From Elysia marginata (lineage: Eukaryota; Mollusca; Gastropoda; Plakobranchidae), in NCBI GenBank assembly GCA_019649035.1, contig BMAT01000154.1:80270-101273 (forward strand): a stretch of 21,004 nt of DNA. The letters are read 5' to 3'. How positions within the stretch are numbered: position 1 is the stretch's first letter; every line of letters starts with the position of its first letter. Of the stretch, positions 1 to 9,648 are shown piece by piece. A model generated the notes under the pieces. The model worked only from the letters and a program-made list of their open reading frames with translations. It did no database searches and was not told the origin of the DNA. The position numbers and the translations under genes are program-made.

Positions 1-488
1 AAAAAAAAAAAAAAAAAAAAAAAGGTATTTTCAGGATGTATTAAAACTATTATCTGTCTCCAGAGTTTTTAGTGTACAATTTTATTTTTTCATTCATTGC
101 TTCATTTAGCATCAGACATAATACACCATGCATGTTTTAATTGGCCCTTCTTTAATTTTTTTTGTCTATTTAAATGCTCTTTCTCAGAAACACTTTGAGT
201 TCTTGTGTAATTATACCATGCATGTTTTCATTGGCCCTTCTTTAATTTTTTTTGTCTATTTAAATGCTCTTTCTCAGAAACACTTCGAGTTCTCGAGTAA
301 ATTATACCATGTATGTTTTAATTGGCCCTTCTTTATTTTTTTTTGTCTATTTAAATGCCCTTTCTCAGAAACACTTTGAGTTCTTGTGTAATTCAAATTC
401 AAGTAATAATGCCACTAGTATTTTATGGATCTCCCCTTATATTGTATAAATTTTTATTTTGTGAATAAACTGCTTTGTAAATTAATCG
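1..488 (+). other. Candidate 3' UTR end of an upstream + strand gene
   Basis: No coding sequence is recognisable here. The stretch opens with a 23-base A run, continues through a three-copy tandem repeat, and ends with AATAAA followed by a GT-rich tract. That order is typical of the end of a transcript on the + strand whose coding part would lie upstream of the window. The short reading frames across the tandem repeat follow from its 90-base period and have no recognisable protein similarity. The 3' UTR assignment is inferred from the poly(A) signal alone. Confidence 0.4.
125..394 (+). repeat. Three-copy tandem repeat, 90-bp unit
   Basis: Three head-to-tail copies begin at the ACCATG near 125, 215 and 306. 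Each runs through TTGGCCCTTCTTTA, a T-rich stretch, TCTATTTAAATGC, TTTCTCAGAAACACTT and GAGTTC. The spacings are 90 and 91 bp. The copies differ by only a few bases, so the duplication is fairly recent or homogenised. The unit resembles nothing else in the window. Confidence 0.9.
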
Positions 489-515
489 GTTTTGTGGCCT
501 TTGTATGTGTGTCTT
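464..515 (+). terminator. Poly(A) signal with GT-rich downstream element
   Basis: AATAAA lies at 464-469. About 20 bases later comes a GT-rich tract (488-513) containing TTTTGTGG and TTTGTATGTGTGTCTT. This is the usual animal cleavage and polyadenylation layout, with cleavage expected near 480-490. A second AATAAA at 549-554 has a weaker downstream element. It would terminate a gene entering from the left. Confidence 0.5.
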
Positions 516-1809
516 ACTCTTGAACATTTTTTCCCTCTTCTCTGTATAAATAAAGGAATAGGTTAGGCTTTTGACTGGTTGAACATTTTAATCTGAATGT
601 TCAAAATTTAATGTGCCGTACAGTGGACTGTTGTATCCAAAACCCTTGAACTCAAAATACCTGTGCATTGAATGAATTCCTATTTTTCTCTTTTATTTAT
701 TCTTTGTTCATGAACTTTTATTGAATCAGCTTATTTTCAATTCATCTCAGTTTCCACAAGCTAGAAGTGAAACTGAAACTAACTGTAGGCCTTCGCCAGG
801 CGTGTTTATCTGGAATGTTAGCAATTTTATCAGCAATACAGCTATCTTAGAAGTTAAAGCAAGAGAGCCAGAGAGGCAAGATTTTGAGTAAACCAAAGGA
901 AAAAAAATATACGCAAGAATAGCAAAAGCTTGCAGCACCATGCATATTTTAAACACATAAAGTATGATAAACAGACTACATAATACAAGGTTAAAAGTGA
1001 GTAAAAGAAACTCTCATTTCATTCATTTCGGTCTATGAGAAGGATTTGCACTAAGCACATGAGCTTGACAAGTATTGTCTCCATAAGTCTTTAAATTAAA
1101 ATAGGCCTATTCATTATCTGAAACATAACATAGTGCATGTTTTTTTTTAAGCTGTATGATTGTGTATAATAAAATCTGAAGAATTTCGACTTGAAATCGC
1201 TCATGCGTTTAACTTCAGTCAACAAGACTTTTTTTCTGATCAAGTCATTAGATCTAAAAGGCCTATTCATTAAAGTCAGTATTTTGTAGCAGAATAAAAA
1301 GGTAAAAACTAAGCACAATAGAAGAGGCACTTTGTGCATCATTGTAATACATATATATATAGAGACTACCCTGTTGTCCTCACCACATGTAAAAGTAACA
1401 AAAGATTCGCAACTGAATATGATTGAAACAAAACACATACTAGTACGTATAAGTATTTATTAAAAAAAAGACATACAGATAAACTAATTTAAAAAAAACT
1501 ATTTTAATAAATCCAATCGCCTTAAAATTATTTAACTTAAAGATACCAATGTCCAATGCTTAGAATGTTACTTTTGTAATACATGTACATCTATTCCATA
1601 CACACAAGCACTTGTAGTAGTACTTGTAGTTGTACATACTTGTAAGAAAAAAAATTATTCTTGGTCGATTTATTCATAAGATGAGATTCATTTTAAAGTA
1701 CAACTTGTATGGGTTATTTTACGAAGATTGTAAGTAGGGTGATGTAGTTCCTGTAACACATTCAGAGATACATAAGAGTTAAGTATAACATTCTGAAACA
1801 AAGTATACG

Positions 1810-1841
<32 letters not shown>

Positions 1842-2712
1842 TGCATTAACTTCAACAAGGTGAACATTTTGTTTCAATTTTTTTATATGTAAGAAAACCT
1901 TTGGACTTTTTAGTTGCCATAATATTTTTCTTAAGTTTTCAATCGTAGTATCCATGATATATAAACGTATGGCTCCTTTGCATCTCACTCTCAGATATTA
2001 ACTTAACAGTGAAATAAAATGAACTGGACAAATCATAAGCACCATGTATGTATGTGTACATTTACAGAGGAGTCCATTTATCAAAGTTCTGATATTTTTA
2101 GCTAAATAATCTGTTCCCAAGCACTGACTGTAACAAACTGCACTGTACTTAATAATCTGTGTTTTCAAAGGTTAAAATGTCAACAGGAGGGAGAGCAATG
2201 AAACATCAAGGCACTTCCAACTATCACAGGAAATACATAGAAAAATATAGGCAGAGGAAAAAATGCAATTTTTTGAAGTGTCATACATCAGGGTTGACAT
2301 CTTTGATTTCAGTTATTAGCTTTTATATTTAGCAAAAACAATATGTGAAGCACTCCCACAAAGAGTCTACATGAGGTGCTGGTTGGCTCAAGAAAATGGA
2401 CATATTTGGTACTTCGTCAAATTTTAACTATGGAATTTTTTTCACTGATTATTCAAGCCCTGTAATTCAACATGAGAGGTTATTTGAGCCATGTAAAAGC
2501 CAGGGTCTTCGCAGTGCGAGCTTTCATTTCCAGATTTCTGACGCACTACAAGTATGCTATTATAAAGACACAAGGGTGCTTAGGGGCCACAATGGAACAG
2601 GCATGGTCACACCAATATTAACACAGATATTGACACCATTGCAAAATTTAAATTTTGTATTGCTAACTAATGGTTTGACAGTTGAAGTGAGTTTTGTAAT
2701 GTTTAGAAGACA
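495..2712. other. Intergenic, no gene recognised
   Basis: AT-rich sequence with no open frame resembling a known protein. A TA-flanked motif CAGTGGACTGTTGTATCC at 621, followed by GAACTC/ATGAAC words up to about 720, looks like one diverged end of a pogo-like DNA transposon. Tandem tttatt words at 692-701 and 717-722 would read AATAAA on the minus strand. A (TA)n run lies at 1814-1838. The open frame at 2396-2782 runs into the adjacent MITE and has no recognisable domain. Confidence 0.5.
1814..1838. repeat. (TA)n microsatellite
   Basis: About 12 uninterrupted TA dinucleotides. Confidence 0.95.
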
Positions 2713-3300
2713 CAGTGAAATCCACTTAAAGTCAACACCTTTCAGAAGACTTGCCACTCCTGAAATTGGAAAATCAGTATAATCGAGCTAAGAAATCAGT
2801 ATTCAGGGTTAAAAAATCTGTATGACCATATACCGGTACTCACAAACTCTGGCACATTTTTAGTAAAAGCACTTAAACTTTAATGTGGCCATCGTAATTT
2901 AAATTGTTTTATAAAAAAAGGAAAAAAAAATGGGTAACAGTCAAAAAGTTACAATGCTAATTATCAATACAGTAAGCCTACTGTATTTTAGGTACATTAC
3001 ATGTATTAATAACAGTTTTCACATAATGAAAAAAAGGGACATTAACTCTTTGGAGTTTGGCTCATTGGGTGGTTGGCAAGCAGTAAAAAATCAGTATTTT
3101 GTTATAAAAAATCAGTATAATGCTGATTTAATCTGTATGAATGGCAGGTCTGTTTAAGGGAAACTTGCTGATAGTCAACTCTATTTGGAAGTCCCATCTT
3201 GTATTTCTTTGTACTTTTTATTATGGTTTAAGTCAACTCTTGAAAAAAATTCAACACATTTTTTCGGTCCCCAGGTGTTGACCTTATCAGGATTCTACTA
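2713..3300 (-). mobile_element. Pogo/Tigger-like MITE, interrupted by a second element
   Basis: The left end reads CAGTGAAATCCACTTAAAGT and the right end GGTGTTGACCTTATCAGG followed by ATTCTACTA. These are imperfect inverted termini of the family also seen at 7695 and 17917, here in reverse orientation. The right flank is TA and the left flank has drifted to CA. Removing the nested insertion at 2743-3152 and its 3-base duplication leaves 175 bp, matching the 174-bp copy at 17917. Four AAGTCAAC-type words are spread along it. It encodes nothing, so mobilisation would have needed transposase from elsewhere. The pogo/Tigger assignment rests on the TA target and CAGTGGAATC-type termini. Confidence 0.85.
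2743..3152. mobile_element. Nested non-autonomous TIR element, unclassified
   Basis: This 410-bp sequence interrupts the surrounding MITE at its TTTAAGGG site. It has imperfect inverted termini: CAGAAGACTTGCCACTC at the left and, read from the right end, CAGACCTGCCATTC. It is flanked by TTT on both sides (2740-2742 and 3153-3155). Both subterminal zones carry the direct motif AAATCAGTAT or AATCTGTATGA, near 2770-2825 and 3085-3140. No coding capacity is evident. The 3-base duplication and CAG-start termini could fit a CACTA/EnSpm-like or Harbinger-like element, but that class is a guess. Confidence 0.7.
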
Positions 3301-3302
3301 TA

Positions 3303-4567
3303 TTTAAAGTGAATCTAAAAAGATTAGCACTTGTCCCTAGGATTGCCCTGTTTTTTATTAGGACATCCACTTTCCTGTGACGTCACTTTAGAGTTAGACC
3401 AGAGTGCATCATGCATGTCCGTGCCCTGTGCTAACAGTACACAGACCTTTATCTGGTGTCGGAAAGCTCAGATGGTATTAGAGCTTGTGTAAATTATTTT
3501 CTTCGTCAGGCAGCTGATAACTGTAAAAGAGCCTGATCATTCTATGCTATAGCTTACAACAGCGATCACATGGGCATGTAGATTTATGAGGATTTGGAAA
3601 TAAGGTCTAGCCTTTGACCAAACATTTGTGTTTCTAGCAAGAGATTCATAGTTTTACCTAAGATTCTATTCGCAGTCACAACAGATCTTCAGCTAAATCT
3701 AGCTGAAAGTGGAGATAGATATAAAGCTATGGATTTCTAAAATGCGCTTATAGATTTTTCATTTTTACCCACTATCACAAAAACTATGTAGAAAGCGAAC
3801 AAGACACCACTTGGCCCCAATAATGTGGTAGATTATTGATGCCACATGGCCCAACTAATTTCCTAGGTTATTGAGACTACTAGCCCAAATAACCATGTCC
3901 AGATTTTTTTTGTATAATTTGATGTAAGTCATCATATCCACTTATGAGACCATAAAAACTGTTAAAAATGTGTTGTCACAACACAGTAATGCCCTTTTGG
4001 CTTTAACAATACGTGATAAAAAACATTGCATCTAACTTTCAACCTTGTCTTTCATGAGCTAACTCAAGACCTAATTAAGGTAGTAAAATATTTTTTCAGA
4101 GAGCTTTTTATAGAGCTTTTAAAAGCCTTCAAATGATGCAACTAAAAAAACTTTGACAATCACCACATCACATCACAAAATTCTACATATAGACTCATTT
4201 TGTGGGACACCTACTCAAAAAGAAAGAAGTTAATTTATGTCGTTTAAAACACCACATGTATGAACACTTTGATACATTTAACATATTCATCTTAACAGTG
4301 TGACCAATATTTATCAAAAGCACCATATAATTGAAACAAGACAGGTGTAAGTGTACATTCTTCAGACAATGCACAAGTAGTTGTGAGAGGAGAAAAATGC
4401 TCCAGAGGTATAAGGAAGACAACAATAGGATAGAATAGAAATAATACAGTTGCAAGAAAATAATAACAAGTGAGACATTACATAGAATTCAACAAAAATT
4501 TAGACTTTTTAACTCTTTATACCTCACATCTCGTGGAGATCAGTTTTCCTTTAGAATGATCTACATG
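3303..4567. other. Intergenic, no gene recognised
   Basis: No coding similarity on either strand. It contains a perfect CRE palindrome at 3378-3385 and a tRNA A-box-like stretch at 3465-3484 (AGCTCAGATGGTATTAGAGC) without a matching B box. The minus frame at 4195-4455 is hydrophobic but has no recognisable family. Confidence 0.5.
3378..3385. promoter_or_regulatory. CRE palindrome TGACGTCA
   Basis: This is the full 8-base CREB/ATF consensus. There is no nearby gene start for it to control, so it may be a chance match or part of an old repeat. Listed only as a sequence match. Confidence 0.2.
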
Positions 4568-4569
4568 TA

Positions 4570-5248
4570 CAGTGGAATCCGCAAGAAGTAAACTTGTTTG
4601 AAGTCAACTCTCAGTTAAAGTCAACACCTCGAAAAATCCCGTTTTTTCCTTCTTTATTCAAGTAACTTTATTTCGCATGATGTCAACAGCTTTGGACCCG
4701 TTTTTGCTTGAAGTCAACACCTCGTGGTCAAATAGAAAGGTATAGAGAGACCCCAGATGGGTCTTGGGAGAGACAAAGAGAAGTAGCGGAGGTGGGTGGG
4801 TGGGTGGGCGCTCTTTGTTTCCAATCACGATTCAAGACACTGAGTGCAGTGCTTGCTCGCCTGCTTGGACCTACTGGCCTGGCAAGGGCTAGTGGGGGAG
4901 AGGGGAGGGGAGCTAGTGCAACTGGACAGAAGACAGTGACACTTGCTGATTGGTGCAGTTCACTGATTGTTCTCCCACTCCTCCCCGCGTCACCAAACCA
5001 GTGAGAACATACAGTGTTCATGTGCACACACCTACGCATTCCATCCCTGCTTCTACATCTAGGCTAAGCTAGCCTTCATCCTTTCTCTGAGTACTTTCCT
5101 AGTGGTGATGCTGCATTCGTTGAATTTATCTAGTTCTTACAGATTGCAAAATGTTGCACCCCCCCCCCCCTCCATGAAAATGGATAAAGTCAACCTCGCT
5201 TAAAGTCAACACTTTTCCCGAGGTGTTGACTTTATCCAGATTCCACTG
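4570..5248 (+). mobile_element. Long variant of the pogo-like MITE with GC-rich cargo
   Basis: The element is flanked by TA on both sides (4568-4569 and 5249-5250). It begins CAGTGGAATCCGC and ends CCAGATTCCACTG. AAGTCAAC words recur at both ends (left near 4600, 4620, 4680 and 4713; right near 5187, 5205 and inverted at 5225). At 679 bp it is about four times the length of the short family members. The interior (about 4740-5050) is unlike them and clearly GC-richer than its surroundings, with two G-quadruplex-type runs and a 12-base C tract at 5159-5170. Overlapping frames of 98 and 103 codons on opposite strands have low-complexity products and are not believed to be genes. Confidence 0.85.
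4794..4808 (+). other. G-quadruplex motif GGGTGGGTGGGTGGG
   Basis: Four GGG runs separated by single T loops form the canonical very stable parallel quadruplex pattern. A second candidate lies at about 4886-4910, with four G runs of 3-5 separated by CTAGT, AGA and A. Both lie inside the MITE at 4570-5248, on the + strand. Confidence 0.8.
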
Positions 5249-5250
5249 TA

Positions 5251-7692
5251 TATTCATTATAATCCTGAGTGCGTTTAGGTCCCTTTTAAGATTTCAATCA
5301 ACCTGTGATAAAAGTTGATAGCTACCTCACTACTACCTCAATTTAGACATGAAATTTCATAACTAACTTGATTTAAAGGTATTTCTCTAAGGACATAAGA
5401 CTTTTTAATTAACCTATATGACCAAGTGCAAACGTAATTTGTTCTGAACTTAAACCCCATAACATAAATTTGCCATAAAACCTCTTACCCTTGATGTTTT
5501 AGTGGAAGTTGTGTTTGTTTACGGTACTTTACCTAATCTCATGTGAAAATCAGGTATCAAAGTTCTTCGTAACATAAATTATAAAAAAAACGTCACAATA
5601 AAATCAATCAAGTATGAGATTAGTTTTTTTTTACTTTTAGTCAAAAACACACTCCCTATTTATGAATTCCGTACAGTATATCCAATACATATATTCACCT
5701 GAAGGCACTCAATCCCATTTACACAGGCAACCAATGCCGCATTATTTAATAGTGACTCATGAGATACAAATGATTGATAGAGAGCAGTAAGACGTAAAAA
5801 AACAATAAATAAGTAAATATACTGAAAGATATGGGTTTAGTTGTAAAATCTACATTAGTAAAGATGTCTTTGTGGTAAAAAACAGTGGTCAAAATACATG
5901 TAGGCTACACCTTTTGGTCAACAAGAAGTACAAGTATTTAGTTGAATATTTATAATTGTATACAATATATTTAAGCATATTTTACTCAAAAATGAACATC
6001 AAAACATTCCACACAAAAAATATTGTGTTCAAACTTAAGTCATTTGACAATCAATCACCTTAAAAAAAACCAAGCAAACAAAAACATGCATTTAGCAATT
6101 CATTAGCATCACGTCTGTTGCATGAGCCTGATAAGAGTCTATAAACCATTAACACTACCGGAACTAACAGTTTATAGATAAAGTTGAATCTCTTTAAACC
6201 AAAAAAGGTACAGTTTTATTATTCAAAAGAAAAGCAGTTTTTTGATGTCCACACCACTCTTCTTCTTTATATAAGCGTTACTAAACAGAATTTTTTTTAA
6301 TGATATTTTTTCATTTCTATGAATTTCATTATAGAGTGACTCTACTGTACATTTTTTTCTTACTACAGTACAAATGTATATAGGACAAAGAAACAATACC
6401 AAAGCTAAAGTGTTCTATGAAGTCATCTGAGTGCAAGATCTCTATAATGAGACTTAATACAGATCTTAAAAATAAGGAGGTAAAAATGATAATTCCCTGA
6501 ACCATGGAATTATCTATGAAAGCTCTTTTGCTTCAAGAATACTTTTAAAATTTTAATTATACATCTTATGCTATTGTATCTTTGAGATCATTGAGGATTA
6601 AAGTGACCCATGTAAAAAAAAGGAGATTTTCCTTTCACATTAACAAGGGCCTGTGGTGTGTAGCACAAGTTACACACACACAAAGTCTGCTGCTGCCCCT
6701 AACAAACATTACGATACAAAATACAAATACAACAGGCTACAGCACAGAATGCTTGCACTGTAGTTTTGCTCAAAGCATTTTACTGATTTGCTGATATGAA
6801 TCCTATAGCTGATGTAAAAAAATGGTTTTAAAAATAATCACAATAATATGCAAGCTTGTTTTTACCTTAAGTATGCTTTTTAAAATATGGATGCCTTGTA
6901 AGTTCTTCTAAAACGAAAGAAAGATAACACTAGTCATTTGAAATTCATGTATGTAAAAAAGTTATCTTATACTGATGCAAGCTCCATGTCAGAGAATAGG
7001 GTGCTCATTTTTCTTGGCACACAGCACAGTGAGGTAGAACTTTGCCATTGCTTGTGGACACAGATAGGCTAACAATTTGCCTGCACTGGGAATAAAAACC
7101 AGGACTGCTCACACCTGTGTTTAGTATGGTACTTGGTATGGTTGACTAAGATGTCACCAAACCAAAGTTAATGTGTTTTAATACTGCATCTGACATTAGT
7201 GACAACATACACCGCATGGTTAAGCCAGTTTTGCATCATGTACAGAGAAAGAGCAAAATGTCAATCTAATACTATACTACGATGGCGTTTGAAAATGTTA
7301 AACATGTACGTTAGGGACAGATGTCGAACTATAATGCTGTATCTTTTAATACAAGCTTTGACATTTTGATAATTTTGAAGTGCTTTGTGCTGTGATTGTA
7401 AGGCATACTTCAAACTCAGTAAATGCTCTTGCAGTTCACTACCAATCACTTAATAAGGTAAAGGCAGCAGTCATTATGAAAAAGCGCTTTTGATGAGGAT
7501 GCTTCTATCCTATTTTGTTTCATTTAAGTTCAACTTTCACTTTAAAAAACTGTTTAAAGCTTTACATAGTATTAGTAACAATTTATATAAAGTTCACTTG
7601 ATCTTCCTTGTATTTGTCTTTGCAAAATTACAAAGTGGTTCAAAGTTTTCAGTTTGAAAAAGATGTAAAGTTGCGTCATTGTTAAGGCACTT
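5251..7692. other. Intergenic, no gene recognised
   Basis: AT-rich DNA with frequent short A and T runs. No frame longer than about 70 codons and no recognisable domain, RNA gene or repeat copy. It could be intergenic or a long minus-strand 3' UTR/downstream region of the gene ending at 9649; the sequence does not decide this. Confidence 0.5.
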
Positions 7693-7694
7693 TA

Positions 7695-7851
7695 CAGTGG
7701 AATTCGGATAAAGTCAACACCTCAGGACCGCAAAAATGTGTTGACTTTAACCATTACAAAGATATAAGAAATACAAAATGGGACTGCAAAATAGTGTTGA
7801 CTTTAAGCAAGAGTTTCCCTTAAAGGTATTGACTTTAAGTGGATTCCACTG
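7695..7851 (+). mobile_element. Pogo/Tigger-like MITE, short copy
   Basis: A 157-bp element flanked by TA on both sides. It begins CAGTGGAATTCGGATAAAGT and ends TTTAAGTGGATTCCACTG. It matches the copy at 17917 along its whole length, except that 17 bp are missing between two TTGACTT repeats. Four AAGTCAACA-type words are present, one direct near the left end and three inverted. There is no coding capacity. Confidence 0.9.
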
Positions 7852-7853
7852 TA

Positions 7854-9648
7854 TTTATTTTTTCTGTAATTACTTCTTTATAATCACTTTCTGCTACAAA
7901 TTCAACATGAAAAGATAATAAGAGACATTTATGATTTAGCAAACCAGCATCCTAGTTCAGGAGATACAATAACCCTAAATTTATTATAACTGGCTTTAAG
8001 TGCCACAATTTAATCTGATCTAATATATGTCATGTGACCATTTCAAATGAATCAGATGTCACAAATCTTAACTTCAGGAAAATGTCTTATAGTTTTTCTT
8101 TGTTTTCCTTATATTTTGAATCAACAGAAAATTTTACAGAACACTTGAAGCACTTTTTTACATTGTGCAGCTCAAAATAAATAAATATATTGTTTAAAAT
8201 CGCAATGCCCATGAATGTGAAAATTGCAGCATCCAACTCATTTGGACTGGTTGCATGACATGTTTGAAAGAATTGTGTTCATAAGCAAGAAAACAGGGAT
8301 GTTGTTCTAAACAAGCTTAAATACATGCATGCAATTATGACAGCAAGGATATATAAAAAAAATTATTCAGGGAAGACAACTAAACAACTGATCTCAATTT
8401 ACTTCAATCATGTTGGTATTTATCTACACTGAAAACCAACGGGAGCAGTGTTACCTGCAACAAAATTATTATTATGATGGTATGATGTCAGCTTAAACGT
8501 TCAAATGAGTATGATATCCACAACCTATAAGATTAAAAAAAAATTGATATCCACAACCGGTACTTATAAATATCCTATGAATCATCAATATAAATTGTGA
8601 AATTGAATAAAGCAATAAAGATAAAAAACTTTTTACACAGGGATTTTCTGTAAAGAGCAGTATTGAACAAAAACAAATGTAAATATCTTAGAAAATATAA
8701 TCATGTTAAAAAAAAGAAATGAACTGCATATATGCAAAATTAAATAATTGATGTAATGATATAACATTGAAAGAGAAGATATCCAACATTTTCATGGTAT
8801 ACTCTCACAACATGAGAATGAGCAACAAGAAACAATGTGCATGTTTATATTAATTTGATATTTTAGCCAACAATAAAAGATTGCTTTTGTTTTGGTTTTT
8901 TTTTTTTCCAACCAAGACAGATATGTTATATAATCTTGATATCTTTTATAAACTTTGGGAAACAATACTTTTTATGATTAAGTATAACATTACTTGCTAT
9001 AATATAATAGAAAAAGCAGGGGCTTTGATTGAAATATTGTTTTTTTCTCTTTTTGAGTTAAATAAGATTCAAGTATTTAAATATTTGGCACTGTTTATAG
9101 ATTTTAGGCTGTTTGTTTGTGTGTTCATGGACACCAAGAAAAAAAATTGTATTCATAAATGAAATATAAACTAAAAAATTTTTGAAAATGGCCAGTAGCT
9201 ACTTGTGCTTTTGAAAGGCCAGAGGGATAGAAAAGAAAAAAGTGAGACTGAAAGTTAAACTATCTTATTTTAAACAAACTGATTACTGTCTCACTGATAT
9301 CATCCAGCAACATCTACTGGTAGATTCAATTTGAAACCAAAGATCTTGGACTCAATGAACCCTTCCATTAATGAACTTAAAATGGTCCCGTTTTTTTTAT
9401 TTTTCTATTCTTTAGAATTTACAAATTACTACTAGTAAATTATTTAAAGCTGGGTTGCCAATTTAATACAGTTCATTGTACTATATCCAGCTTATTGATA
9501 AACTTATAACATTTTACTGGATCTGAATAAAATTGGTTACAAATAATTTATGCGGTTGGTTCGTGCAATCAACAGATACAAATTTTATCACAACTAATAA
9601 TTTTCCTCATAATTTTCAATATAATATAATTTTCTTGGGAAAAAAAGT
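7854..9648. other. Downstream flank of the LURAP1-like gene, no gene recognised
   Basis: AT-rich, with no coding similarity. A short direct repeat of GATATCCACAACC occurs near 8515 and 8550. The words GGACTCAATGAACCC and AATGGTCCCG at about 9350-9390 resemble the subterminal region of pogo-like elements and may be a decayed fragment. A tttatt at 9396-9401 reads AATAAA on the minus strand, 250 bases past the LURAP1-like stop codon, and is a weak poly(A) candidate without a clear GT-rich follow-up. Confidence 0.45.

Noticed and set aside
1-23. Poly(A) run as the tail of a retrogene or LINE
   Set aside because: No upstream sequence is visible and the window simply begins within the run, so its origin cannot be judged.
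2396-3157. Open frames of 128 and 75 codons
   Set aside because: The first runs into the MITE left end and the nested element, and the second lies inside the nested element. Neither shows a domain or a conserved motif.
4708-5039. Overlapping open frames of 98 and 103 codons on opposite strands
   Set aside because: They arise from the GC-rich, stop-poor interior of a MITE. The products are low-complexity and there is no splice or start context to support them.
6474-6490. AAGGAGGT resembling a bacterial ribosome binding site before ATG
   Set aside because: The window is clearly eukaryotic (introns, SINEs, LINEs) and the following frame is short; chance match.
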